A DNA stretch of 34,038 nt from an uncultured Pelagibacteraceae bacterium (GCA_902564385.1 CACFAT010000003.1:1-34038); one strand, 5' to 3'. Positions 1 to 7,523 are shown, counted from the first letter of the stretch. Made by a program: numbers and translations. Notes: generated by a model from the letters alone, not told the origin.

Positions 1-1022
1 GAGACTTGAATATACTCATGAAAAAAGATGGTAATCCAGAAGGAGGCAAATGGAGTTTTGACGAAAAAAATCGAAATAAACTTCCAAAAAATATATCTAT
101 ACCCAAATTTCCTAAAATTACTGAGACTGTTCATACGAAAAAACTAAAAATTTTAATTGATAAAAATTTTAAAAGTCACCCAGGTAATACGAAAGACTTT
201 TGGTTTGCTACGGAATATGATGATGTAATTAAATTATTAAATTTTTTTATTAAAGAGAAATCAAATTTATTTGGGGATTATGAAGATGCAGTTGATCAGA
301 AAGACAATATATTATTTCATAGTGCTTTAAGTCCTTACATCAATTTAGGTCTTATCACTCCAGAATTTATAATTAAAAAAGTTTTAGATTTTCACAACAA
401 AAATAAAATAAGATTAAATTCCTTAGAGGGTTATATTCGTCAAGTAATCGGGTGGAGAGAATTTATGAGGGGAATATATCAAAGCTATTCAAAAGAAATG
501 GAAACTAGAAATTTTTTTAAACAAAATAGAAAAATGAAAAACTCATGGTACGAAGGATCAACAGGATTACCACCTCTAGATTATGCTATTAAAAATGCAG
601 TGAACTATGGTTGGTCACATCATATTGAAAGATTAATGATTTTATCAAACATAATGAATTTATGTGAAGTTAAGCCAACGTATGTTTACAAATGGTTTAT
701 GGAAATGTTTGTAGACTCCTCTGACTGGGTAATGGTCCCTAATGTTTATGGAATGGGGCTTTTCAGTGATGGAGGAATATTTGCAACAAAACCATATATT
801 TGTGGATCTGCTTATTTCATGAAAATGATGGATTTTAAAAAAGGAGAATGGTGCAATATCATGGATGGCCTTTACTGGAGATTCATAAATAGAAATAGAG
901 CCTTCTTCTTAAAAAATCCTAGACTATCTATGATGGTTAGAATTTTCGATAAAATGAAACCTGATAGAAAAAAATTAATTTTAGCTGAGGCAGAAAAATT
1001 TATTAAACAAAATACCGCATAG
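1..1022 (+). CDS. Cryptochrome/photolyase, FeS-BCP (PhrB-like) family, 5'-truncated
   Basis: Flavin photoenzyme of the bacterial (6-4) photolyase/cryptochrome group; the family repairs UV photoproducts or senses blue light. The frame stays open to the left edge, so the N-terminal antenna domain and true start lie outside; about 339 residues remain of a family usually near 500. Family signatures: [11 protein letters not shown] just inside the edge, the FAD-domain stretch [16 protein letters not shown], then [17 protein letters not shown] and [14 protein letters not shown]. Numbering from the TTG at base 6, C220 and C283 sit where two of the four [4Fe-4S] ligands are expected, but the loop that normally carries the CxxC pair reads MDFKKGEWC and has none. 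The cluster may therefore be lost or altered. The stop overlaps the DUF2256 start by one base. Family assignment is secure; the photoproduct specificity is not visible. Confidence 0.88.
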   Translation, partial: DLNILMKKDGNPEGGKWSFDEKNRNKLPKNISIPKFPKITETVHTKKLKILIDKNFKSHPGNTKDFWFATEYDDVIKLLNFFIKEKSNLFGDYEDAVDQKDNILFHSALSPYINLGLITPEFIIKKVLDFHNKNKIRLNSLEGYIRQVIGWREFMRGIYQSYSKEMETRNFFKQNRKMKNSWYEGSTGLPPLDYAIKNAVNYGWSHHIERLMILSNIMNLCEVKPTYVYKWFMEMFVDSSDWVMVPNVYGMGLFSDGGIFATKPYICGSAYFMKMMDFKKGEWCNIMDGLYWRFINRNRAFFLKNPRLSMMVRIFDKMKPDRKKLILAEAEKFIKQNTA

Positions 1023-1150
1023 TGAGAAAAGAAAATTTACCCACAAAAATTTGCCCTGTATGTAAGAGACCTTTTACTTGGAGAAAAAAATGGAAATTAA
1101 ACTGGGATAAAGTGAAATATTGTTCTAAGAAATGTTCAAAAAATAACTAA
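1022..1150 (+). CDS. DUF2256 zinc-ribbon small protein (42 aa)
   Basis: GTG-initiated 42-residue protein. Its core [16 protein letters not shown] followed by [11 protein letters not shown] is the DUF2256 pattern: two Cys pairs (C11-x2-C14 and C34-x3-C38) likely holding one zinc, surrounded by basic and aromatic residues. The GTG shares its first base with the TAG stop of the upstream photolyase, so the two are probably translationally coupled. Function is unknown; the coupling suggests a partner role, perhaps nucleic-acid binding, with the photoenzyme (inference). The stop codon directly abuts, with no gap, the stop of the opposite-strand gene. Coding is supported by the match to a known small family and the overlap. 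Confidence 0.85.
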   Translation: MRKENLPTKICPVCKRPFTWRKKWKLNWDKVKYCSKKCSKNN

Positions 1151-1381
1151 TTAGCAACAAGAGCAGCTTTTCTTTTTCTCTGGTTTTTTTGCTTCAATCA
1201 CTTCTTCTTTAGGGGCTGATTGTTCAAGAATTTTTGCTGCTTCACCTTCTTTCTCTTTTAATATTTTATTTTCAATGTACGCGTAAAGAGAGTTGAAGCC
1301 CAATTTTGAAGCTTTCTTTTCTTCGTAATTCCTTCTGCCTTTAAGATTTTCAATAATTTCAAGAACTTGCGGATTATTCAT
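1151..1381 (-). CDS. Small hypothetical protein with Cys-rich C-terminal tail (76 aa)
   Basis: I do not recognise a family. The N-terminal half looks helical (MNNPQVLEIIENLKGRRNYEEKK), followed by a charged Glu/Lys-rich linker. The protein ends in KKKSCSCC, giving three cysteines (73, 75, 76) in the last four residues after a run of lysines. Such a tail could bind a metal or a membrane surface, but nothing here proves it. It lies 41 bases downstream of the photolyase gene on the same strand and is probably the last gene of the leftward operon. Composition matches its neighbours. That it is a real gene is supported by its position and by its exact fit against the convergent DUF2256 stop. Confidence 0.6.
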   Translation of the reverse strand: MNNPQVLEIIENLKGRRNYEEKKASKLGFNSLYAYIENKILKEKEGEAAKILEQSAPKEEVIEAKKPEKKKSCSCC

Positions 1382-1422
1382 ATCATGTTTATCTCATAAT
1401 TTTGATAATTTACAATAGTTCT

Positions 1423-2565
1423 TTAAAAAAATTCTTTAATTATAGTTGGTATGTACTTTTTGAAATTAAAAAAACCTTTATTGCAATATTTCCAAGAACC
1501 TCGGTCTAAATTACGATAAAGAAATTTTATATTATTAATTCTTTGAGAAGTTAAAAAATCTAAGTTTTCTCCAACACAAGGATATAAAAAATAACTATTC
1601 TCAATTGTTTTAAGATTAATAATATCAATAATTTCACAATCCAAAGATTTTTCATCCAACCTTCTTTTTTGATCCTGAATTAAATTAGTCTTAAATTTCA
1701 ATGTTTTTTCACTAAGTTTAATATTTCTACTGTCGTTATTATTATTAACTAAATAAATCTTTTTAAATTTATTGTCTTTGAAATCAGTCAACTCAAAAGA
1801 AAGATTATTATCAAAAATAATTAAATTTTGCTCATCCAAACTTACTGGATTACTAAAATCTTTTAAGACAGCCTTGTATATTTTCTCGCTAACTTTAGGT
1901 GGTGCATTTTCATTTAAATTAATGTTATTAAATCTGTTATTAGTAAATTTTTTTATATTCCATTCAGTTGCCAAATAATGCTTACCTTGTGTTTGTATCC
2001 CAGCAACCCATCTCCATCCCAATGTATTAGATGCTGCATCTCCATCATAGAGATGCTTCATAAAAAATTCAGCTCCTAATTGCCAAGGTAAATTTAAAGT
2101 AAAAATCCAGATACTGGCAAACCACATTCTTGTATGATTATGAAGGTAATTAAATTCTTTTAATTCTTTAACCCATTCATTAAAACATTCTATATTTGTA
2201 TTCCCATCAATAGCATTTAAATAATCTTTATTATCTTCGTATTTTTCTCTTATAATTTTTAGTTCTATTATGTAATCTGTCCATACATTAGGTCTTAATT
2301 CTAACCATCCTTTCCAATAAGTACGCCACAAAACCTCCTGAATAAATTTTTCATTTTTAGAAAATGAAAATTTCTTTAAGGCTTTATCTATAACTTCTAA
2401 CTCATTTAATATTCCATGAGATATATATGGAGAAATACAAGATATATTTGATCTTTTATCTGGACCAAAATCAAAATTTCTCAATCTTGAATATTCAGAA
2501 AGATTATTTTCAACAAAATTATCTAGTTTATTAATGGCTTGCGCCCGACTTGGTTCAAAATTCAT
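1423..2565 (-). CDS. Photolyase-family FAD-binding protein with antenna-like domain at the C-terminus
   Basis: Residues about 1-205 form a photolyase/cryptochrome FAD-binding helical domain: SPYISHG (45-51), the subfamily stretch RTYWKGWLELRPNVW (81-95), NYLHNHTRMWFAS (139-151) and HLYDGDAASNTLGWRWVAG (171-189), the equivalent of the usual DGD-ASN-GWxWVAG flavin site. There is no N-terminal alpha/beta antenna domain; the protein starts directly at the helical domain. Instead residues about 245-380 look like an alpha/beta unit with strands LIIFDNN, KKIYLVNN, CEIIDI, SYFLYP and IKFLYR. DNA repair or light sensing are both possible. The gene starts 6 bases after the argG stop and is surely co-transcribed with it. 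Family is confident, function open. Confidence 0.8.
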   Translation of the reverse strand: MNFEPSRAQAINKLDNFVENNLSEYSRLRNFDFGPDKRSNISCISPYISHGILNELEVIDKALKKFSFSKNEKFIQEVLWRTYWKGWLELRPNVWTDYIIELKIIREKYEDNKDYLNAIDGNTNIECFNEWVKELKEFNYLHNHTRMWFASIWIFTLNLPWQLGAEFFMKHLYDGDAASNTLGWRWVAGIQTQGKHYLATEWNIKKFTNNRFNNINLNENAPPKVSEKIYKAVLKDFSNPVSLDEQNLIIFDNNLSFELTDFKDNKFKKIYLVNNNNDSRNIKLSEKTLKFKTNLIQDQKRRLDEKSLDCEIIDIINLKTIENSYFLYPCVGENLDFLTSQRINNIKFLYRNLDRGSWKYCNKGFFNFKKYIPTIIKEFF

Positions 2566-2571
2566 GTTATT

Positions 2572-3756
2572 TTATTTTAATTTTTTCTTGTGAAAATTAA
2601 TAAATCTTTCAACATTTGATTTATTAAAAGTTTTATTTTCCTCAAATGAAACTTTTTTCATAGAATAAGCTGAACTTTTAGTTATTCTTGAATGAATAAT
2701 AACATTCCCTTTATATAACCTCAATTCAACTGATCCATTAACTTTACTTCTCTTAAGATCTACAATTCTTTGTAATTTAAATCTCTCTTTAGAAAACCAA
2801 TATCCATTGTAAATCAGTTCCGCATATCTAGGCATAATTTTTTCTTTTTTATGCATTGTATCTTTATCAAGTGTAACAGACTCTATAGCCCTATGAGCGT
2901 GCATTAATAAAGTTCCGCCTGGTGTTTCATATACACCTCTTGATTTTATACCGATAAATCTATTTTCTACTAGATCAACTCTTCCAACAGCATTTTTTCC
3001 AGCAATGTCGTTTAATTTTCCAAGCAGTTTAGACGGAGATAATTTTTTCCCATTCACTGCAATTGGATCTCCACTTTTAAAGTCTATTTTTACAATTGAA
3101 GATTTATTAGGTGCTTTTTCTGGAGATAACGTTCTTTGAAAGATAAAGTCAGGTGCAGAGTTTTTTGGATTTTCTAACACCTTTCCTTCTGTTGATGTAT
3201 GAAAAATATTATCGTCTACCGAAAAAGGTGGCGCTCCTTTCTTGTCTTTAGGTATTTCAATTTTATTTTTTTTTGCATAATTAATTAGATCTGATCTAGA
3301 TTTCAGTTTCCAAATTCTCCAAGGCGCAATAACTTTTATTTTAGGACCAAAATAATGATAACCTAACTCAAATCTTACTTGATCATTTCCTTTTCCTGTT
3401 GATCCATGAGACACAGCATAGGCATTAAATTTTTTAGCAATTCTAATTTGATCTTTGGCTATTAAAGGTCTGGCAATTGAGGTTCCAAGCAAATAAACAC
3501 CTTCATATATTGCATGGCCCCTAATCATTGGATAAACATAATCTTTTACAAAAATATCTTTTAGATCTTGAATAATAATATTTTTTACGCCAAGTTTTTT
3601 TGCGTTTCTGAAAATTTTATTTCTATCTATTTCTTGACCAATGTCTGCAGTATAACAAATTACTTCTGCATCATAATTTTCCTGTAACCATTTTAATATG
3701 ATTGATGTGTCCAAACCTCCAGAATAGGCAAGAACTATCTTTTTCTTTGATTTCAT
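2572..3756 (-). CDS. argG: Argininosuccinate synthase
   Basis: Cytoplasmic enzyme joining citrulline and aspartate with ATP to make argininosuccinate, the penultimate step of arginine biosynthesis. The N-type ATP pyrophosphatase loop AYSGGLDTS is at residues 10-18, the substrate-site segment SHGSTGKGNDQVRFEL follows near 116-131, and ATEG-type and tetramer-forming C-terminal segments are present. At 394 residues it is full length for the family. It is embedded in a leftward unit after the IalB-like gene (3-base gap) and before the photolyase (6-base gap), with no argH nearby, so it is split from the rest of the arginine pathway. Recognition is firm. Confidence 0.97.
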   Translation of the reverse strand: MKSKKKIVLAYSGGLDTSIILKWLQENYDAEVICYTADIGQEIDRNKIFRNAKKLGVKNIIIQDLKDIFVKDYVYPMIRGHAIYEGVYLLGTSIARPLIAKDQIRIAKKFNAYAVSHGSTGKGNDQVRFELGYHYFGPKIKVIAPWRIWKLKSRSDLINYAKKNKIEIPKDKKGAPPFSVDDNIFHTSTEGKVLENPKNSAPDFIFQRTLSPEKAPNKSSIVKIDFKSGDPIAVNGKKLSPSKLLGKLNDIAGKNAVGRVDLVENRFIGIKSRGVYETPGGTLLMHAHRAIESVTLDKDTMHKKEKIMPRYAELIYNGYWFSKERFKLQRIVDLKRSKVNGSVELRLYKGNVIIHSRITKSSAYSMKKVSFEENKTFNKSNVERFINFHKKKLK

Positions 3757-3759
3757 TAT

Positions 3760-4260
3760 TTAACTGCAGCTTTTTTTAGCTGCGTTATATGCTTTAGTGA
3801 AGCCCATCAAAGAGTAATGATCAATTGTTTGAGATCCAGATTTATTATATCCAGTAACCATTAATCTTGAGGCCTTTTTCATTCTGCTAACAACTTTTTT
3901 TTCAATTTTATTACTTGAAATCCATGCAAAATTATCTTGAGCTATATCAAATTTATATTTTGATTTACCAGAGCTAGCTGTAATTGAATTTTGACTGTTG
4001 TATTCATAGCCTGAGGTTGTGCTTACTTCGTCTTTAATTTTTTCAGATGGTCTAAAAGTTACAAATAATCTCGCATCTCTATCATTTTTTTTAGGAGATT
4101 GAAGAACAGGTTTAGATTGAGCAAAACATACTTTACTATCCCCATTAGTAACAACAATTGCATCCCAGTCTTTAAATGTTCCTATTTTATTTAATTCTTC
4201 TGAATAAGAAGTTGATCCTAATAAGAGAATAAAAAAAATTATTTTAAAAATTATGGACAT
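3760..4260 (-). CDS. IalB-like (invasion-associated locus B) secreted protein
   Basis: A 166-residue exported protein. Residues 1-20 form a hydrophobic signal peptide with probable cleavage after TSYS. The mature part has the IalB-family layout: GTFKDWDAIVV, a Cys in SKVCFAQSKP (C45), a Pro/charged segment, LFVTFRPSEK with DEVS and GYEY following, and a Cys next to the C-terminus (C165) that could pair with C45. The family was named from a Bartonella invasion gene, but it is widespread in free-living alphaproteobacteria where its role is unknown; a periplasmic role is more likely than invasion here. The start overlaps the end of the aldo/keto reductase gene by 10 bases, so translation is probably coupled. 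Confidence 0.8.
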   Translation of the reverse strand: MSIIFKIIFFILLLGSTSYSEELNKIGTFKDWDAIVVTNGDSKVCFAQSKPVLQSPKKNDRDARLFVTFRPSEKIKDEVSTTSGYEYNSQNSITASSGKSKYKFDIAQDNFAWISSNKIEKKVVSRMKKASRLMVTGYNKSGSQTIDHYSLMGFTKAYNAAKKSCS

Positions 4261-5285
4261 GGATTTGGATATTTTTTTTGAATTTCATTAATTTCATTAA
4301 TTATTTCTTTATCAAGATTCACTTTTACACTTTCTATATTTGTTTTCAACTGCTCCATTGTTGTTGCACCAATAATAACGCTAGACATGAAATCCTGTAT
4401 CTCACAAAATTTTATACACATTTGACTCATATCAATGTTGTATTTTTCACTAATATTAAAATACTCATCAACAGCTTCGTTAGTATTTGGTTTTCGATAT
4501 CTTGTCCAAAAATCCCAATCTCTTTCCATCCGAGATCCTTTTGGAAATTGCTTATTTCTATATTTACCACTTAAAAAACCACTGGCTAAAGGAGAATAAG
4601 ATAAACAGCCAATATTTTCTCTTATAGATACCTCAGCTAATCCAACTTCATATGACCTATTTAATAAACTATAGGGATTTTGTATGGACATCATTCTTGG
4701 CAAACCCTTTTCCTTTGAGAGTTTAAGATAATTCATAACACCCCAAGGAGTTTCATTAGATAAACCTACATGTCTAATTTTACCTTGCTTAATATACTTT
4801 TGTAATTCAACCAACACGTCTTCGAATTTATTCCATTCATTTTCTTTATGCACATATCCAAGTCTTCCAAAATTGTTTACATTTCTTTCTGGCCAATGAA
4901 GCTGATATAAATCTATATAATCTGTTTTAAGTCTTTTAAGACTGTTATGAAGTGCATTTTCGAGATTCTTCCCTATAAAACTATTTTCACCATTTCTAAT
5001 ATAATCTCTAGCAGGACCACAAACTTTAGTTGCAAGTATCACATCTTTTCTTTTTTTTGTTTTTTCAAACCAATTTCCAATGATCGTCTCTGTATGACCA
5101 AAAGTTTCAGCTTTAGGGGGTACCGCATAAAGTTCTGCTGTATCCCAAAAATTAACCCCATTTTCTAGTGAGAAATCCATTTGTTCGAAGGCCTCTTCTT
5201 GGCTATTTTGTTCACCCCAAGTCATGGTGCCGAGGCAAATTGTGCTAATATCTATATCTGTTGTTCCTAATTTTTTATAATTCAT
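4251..5285 (-). CDS. tas: Aldo/keto reductase, Tas-like
   Basis: NAD(P)H-dependent (alpha/beta)8 barrel oxidoreductase. It resembles E. coli Tas along its whole length (344 versus about 346 residues): GLGTMT-type start (CLGTMTWGEQNS), AELYAVPP, GRLGYV, the QNPYSLLNRSYEVGLAEVS stretch and GATTMEQLKTNIES near the end. The catalytic tetrad is visible as D48, Y53, K87 and H130. E. coli tas was isolated as a suppressor of tyrosine auxotrophy under starvation; the physiological substrate is not established. It is the first gene of the leftward unit running to ialB-like, argG, photolyase and the Cys-tailed gene. The ATG at 5285 is the only sensible start and faces the Bax-inhibitor gene across a short divergent region. 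Confidence 0.9.
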   Translation of the reverse strand: MNYKKLGTTDIDISTICLGTMTWGEQNSQEEAFEQMDFSLENGVNFWDTAELYAVPPKAETFGHTETIIGNWFEKTKKRKDVILATKVCGPARDYIRNGENSFIGKNLENALHNSLKRLKTDYIDLYQLHWPERNVNNFGRLGYVHKENEWNKFEDVLVELQKYIKQGKIRHVGLSNETPWGVMNYLKLSKEKGLPRMMSIQNPYSLLNRSYEVGLAEVSIRENIGCLSYSPLASGFLSGKYRNKQFPKGSRMERDWDFWTRYRKPNTNEAVDEYFNISEKYNIDMSQMCIKFCEIQDFMSSVIIGATTMEQLKTNIESVKVNLDKEIINEINEIQKKYPNPCP

Positions 5286-5313
5286 TAAATATTAAGTATT
5301 TGTTACCTATATT

Positions 5314-5342
5314 TTGACTGCTTGAAAAATTTAAAATTTATT
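5314..5342 (+). promoter_or_regulatory. Possible sigma70-type promoter for the BI-1 gene
   Basis: In the short divergent spacer between the tas-like gene and the BI-1 gene there is TTGACT (5314-5319), 17 bases, then TTTATT (5337-5342). The -35 box is 5/6 to consensus and the -10 box only 4/6. A start of transcription near 5350 would leave a very short leader before the ATG at 5358. In DNA this AT-rich such boxes occur by chance, so this is tentative. Confidence 0.3.
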
Positions 5343-5357
5343 ACTATATATTTAATT

Positions 5358-6116
5358 ATGGAATTCAATAGAGACAATATTTTAAATAGATCAACGACAG
5401 CAAAAAAAGCTGTTGTGATGGATGAAGGCCTTAGAGCCTACATGCTTAAAGTTTACAACTACATGGCAACTGGAGTTTTATTAACGGGAATCATTGCATT
5501 GCTATCTTTTAAAATGTCAGTAGTTACAGATGCAAGCGGATCAATAGTTGCTTTAACTGAGTTCGGAAATGCAATTTATCTATCAGGATTGAAATGGGTG
5601 GTTATGTTAGCTCCTCTCGGAATTGTTTTTTATATGAGTTTTGGGATAAATAAAATGAGTTCTTCAAAAGCTCAAACTACTTTTTGGATTTTTGCAGCCT
5701 TGATGGGTTTGTCACTATCATCAATTTTATTAGTTTACACAGGTCTTAGTGTGACGAGAGTATTTTTCATATCTTCAGCAACATTTGGAGCTATGAGTAT
5801 ATATGGTTACACAACTAAAAGAGACCTCACAAAATTTGGATCATTCTTAATGATGGGTTTGATCGGTATTATAATTGCATCTTTAGTAAATATTTTCTTA
5901 AAATCTTCAATGATGTACTTTGCTATTTCAATCATTGGAGTTCTTATATTTGTTGGATTAACTGCATACGACACACAAAAAATTAAGAATATGTACGCAG
6001 CATCAGATTCAGGTGAAGTAATCGGCAAGAAAGCTGTTATGGGAGCTTTAACATTATACTTAGATTTTATAAATTTATTTATAATGCTTTTAAGATTGTT
6101 CGGTCAAAGAAGATAA
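5358..6116 (+). CDS. Bax inhibitor-1/YccA family membrane protein
   Basis: Inner-membrane protein of the BI-1 (LifeGuard/TMBIM) superfamily; bacterial members are pH-sensitive calcium leak channels or, as in E. coli YccA, modulators of FtsH proteolysis. Seven hydrophobic segments are seen at about 33-50, 78-97, 107-128, 133-151, 162-180, 185-204 and 230-246, with the family motif TAYDTQ (202-207). I chose the ATG at 5358 (MEFNRDNI) over the in-frame start at 5322: it gives a normal 252-residue family length, and the 12 extra residues are unlike the family. Transcribed away from tas; its stop lies 7 bases from the convergent DUF2794 gene. Confidence 0.9.
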   Translation: MEFNRDNILNRSTTAKKAVVMDEGLRAYMLKVYNYMATGVLLTGIIALLSFKMSVVTDASGSIVALTEFGNAIYLSGLKWVVMLAPLGIVFYMSFGINKMSSSKAQTTFWIFAALMGLSLSSILLVYTGLSVTRVFFISSATFGAMSIYGYTTKRDLTKFGSFLMMGLIGIIIASLVNIFLKSSMMYFAISIIGVLIFVGLTAYDTQKIKNMYAASDSGEVIGKKAVMGALTLYLDFINLFIMLLRLFGQRR

Positions 6117-6118
6117 TC

Positions 6119-6134
6119 AAAAACTAAAGTTTTT
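6119..6134. terminator. Weak AT-only hairpin between convergent genes
   Basis: Stem AAAAAC (6119-6124) with GTTTTT (6129-6134) around a TAAA loop, sitting exactly between the convergent ends of the BI-1 and DUF2794 genes and overlapping the latter's stop. It gives a T-run on both strands and could stop transcription both ways, but it is short and has one G-C pair. Confidence 0.3.
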
Positions 6135-6459
6135 TCCAATTTGTTTTTTTTAGAAGTATTTCTAAATCATAAGCATTATTTAAAATTTTACCATTTCTAT
6201 CAGTTATTAAATATTTCAAATTCTTATTAGAAGGTTTAAAATTTTTACAAATGTTGTAGATAGCTTTTTCTGCTGCATTTTTAAAAATACTAAAACTTAC
6301 TCTTTTACTTGATATTGAGAGGCCATAGTCTTTCCAAGATCCTTCAGATACCATTTTAGCATATAGGTCTAATATAATTTTTAGTTCTTTTTTTTCAAAA
6401 AAATATCTTTGGTATTGTTCTTTATTTGAATTATTTATTACTAATTTTAAATTACTCAT
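6124..6459 (-). CDS. DUF2794 family protein
   Basis: 111-residue cytoplasmic protein of DUF2794, a family largely restricted to alphaproteobacteria and of unknown function. Recognisable elements are FFEKKELKIILDLYAKMV followed by GSWKDYGLSI, a beta-rich central part with VSFSIFKNAAEKAIYNI, and a C-terminal YLITDRNGKIL repeat of the fold seen in the family. No catalytic motif is apparent. Its start overlaps the end of yciB by 8 bases on the same strand, so the two are co-translated. It supports an alphaproteobacterial host. Confidence 0.82.
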   Translation of the reverse strand: MSNLKLVINNSNKEQYQRYFFEKKELKIILDLYAKMVSEGSWKDYGLSISSKRVSFSIFKNAAEKAIYNICKNFKPSNKNLKYLITDRNGKILNNAYDLEILLKKTNWKKL

Positions 6460-7003
6460 TTAATTTGTGTTTGTTAATCAACCCAACTTGTGATGCTGTA
6501 AAAATGAATGTAATTGGTAACATTCCCCAAACTTTAAAGTTAACCCAAAATTCTTCTGTTTGAGTTCTCCAAACAATTTCATTTAATATAGCTAAAAAAA
6601 TAAAAAAATAAGTCCATCTATTATTTAAAATTCTCCAACCTTCATCAGACATTGGCAGTGTTTTTCCTAGTATTAATTTTAAAACTGGTTCATTGGTGAA
6701 GTATTTTCCAAAGAATAAAGCTAGGGCAAATAAAATATTTATAATAGTGGGTTTCATATAAATAAAGATTGGATTATCAAAATAAATTGTTAAACCTCCA
6801 AACAGAGTAATTAAAATTCCTCCCAACAAAGGAACCATTGGAACTTTCTTTTCTAGTATCCAAACCAAAAGAACAGAAATTATTGTTGCGACAATTAGAG
6901 GTGGTATTGCAACTTTTAAATTTTTATCACTGTTATAATAAAAGAAGAAAAAAATAGCTAAAGGCCCAACATCTGTAATGAATTTTAGAAGTGATTTATT
7001 CAC
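6452..7003 (-). CDS. yciB: YciB/intracellular septation protein A, inner membrane
   Basis: 183-residue polytopic membrane protein of the YciB (IspZ) family, linked in other bacteria to septation and to envelope integrity during elongation. It starts LLKFITDVGPLAIFFFFYY, as the family does, followed by segments near 30-50, 55-73, 80-98, 128-146 and 153-175. The conserved LPMSDEGWRILNNRWTYFF stretch lies before the last two helices, with LNEIVWRTQTEEFWVNFK after it. Full length. It is the first gene of a two-gene leftward unit with DUF2794, divergent from hspQ across about 78 very AT-rich bases. Confidence 0.92.
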   Translation of the reverse strand: MNKSLLKFITDVGPLAIFFFFYYNSDKNLKVAIPPLIVATIISVLLVWILEKKVPMVPLLGGILITLFGGLTIYFDNPIFIYMKPTIINILFALALFFGKYFTNEPVLKLILGKTLPMSDEGWRILNNRWTYFFIFLAILNEIVWRTQTEEFWVNFKVWGMLPITFIFTASQVGLINKHKLNE

Positions 7004-7081
7004 TGCTACATATTAACAGATTAATAAAACATTTATATTTTTTTTATTGATTTTTTTTATCAAATATCCATATTTAATATC

Positions 7082-7402
7082 GTGAGCACTCAAAAAGCTA
7101 AATTTTCAATTGGAGACGTAGTAAAACATAGACACTTTGATTTTAGAGGTGTGATTTATGATGTTGATTTTGAATTTAATAACTCAGAGGAATGGTATCA
7201 ATCGATTCCAAAAAATGTGAGACCTAGAAAGGATCAGCCATTTTACCATCTGCTGGCAGAGAATGACGAAATTACTTATGAGGCTTATGTGTCTGAGCAA
7301 AATCTATTATTCGATGATTCTGAAGAGCCTATAAAACATCCTCTTATTAATGAAATTTTTTCAGGTAAGCGTGGATCAAGCTACTTCAAGCCTTCAAATT
7401 AA
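7082..7402 (+). CDS. hspQ: Heat shock protein HspQ (hemimethylated-DNA-binding family)
   Basis: Small cytoplasmic beta-barrel protein of the HspQ/YccV family. In enterobacteria HspQ enhances Lon proteolysis and binds hemimethylated DNA. The signature is clear: KFSIGDVVKHRHFDFRGVIYDVD near the N-terminus, then QPFYHLLAENDE and AYVSEQNLL, ending with HPLINEIFSGKRGSSYFKP. Length 106 residues is normal. Translation starts at GTG (7082). It is transcribed singly, divergent from yciB. The gene is followed by a 166-base gap that holds a strong RNA hairpin. Confidence 0.9.
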   Translation: MSTQKAKFSIGDVVKHRHFDFRGVIYDVDFEFNNSEEWYQSIPKNVRPRKDQPFYHLLAENDEITYEAYVSEQNLLFDDSEEPIKHPLINEIFSGKRGSSYFKPSN

Positions 7403-7469
7403 CCGACAGCCAATATTTAAACACAATTGTCCCAAATCTCCGTCATATCTCTTTGTTACAAATACTTAA

Positions 7470-7523
7470 TTCTGATCAAGAGTACTGTTTTTCCTCTATC
7501 TCCCTCTGTATTCTTGGTCAGAA
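7470..7523 (+). ncRNA. Strong RNA hairpin with pyrimidine-rich loop in hspQ-ccmC gap (candidate sRNA or ccm leader)
   Basis: Bases 7470-7485 pair with 7508-7523 as 16 uninterrupted base pairs, two of which (7476-7517 and 7482-7511) are G-U wobbles on the + strand. On the - strand these become A-C mismatches, so the + strand RNA is the likely functional form. The 22-base loop (7486-7507) is almost all pyrimidine: a T-run then CCTCT, ATCTCCCTCT. No good U-run follows the stem directly, so it is not a classical terminator for hspQ. It could be an hspQ 3'UTR-derived small RNA, an independent sRNA, or a 5' leader element of ccmC, whose ATG is 45 bases downstream. I found no match to a riboswitch I know. 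Confidence 0.5.

Noticed and set aside
1772..1978. 68-codon + strand frame inside the reversed photolyase
   Set aside because: Antisense shadow of a coding region with clear protein family motifs.
7470..7523. Simple rho-independent terminator of hspQ
   Set aside because: The hairpin lies 67 bases after the stop, has a long 22-base loop and is not followed directly by a U-run; a structured RNA element explains it better, though termination is not fully excluded.
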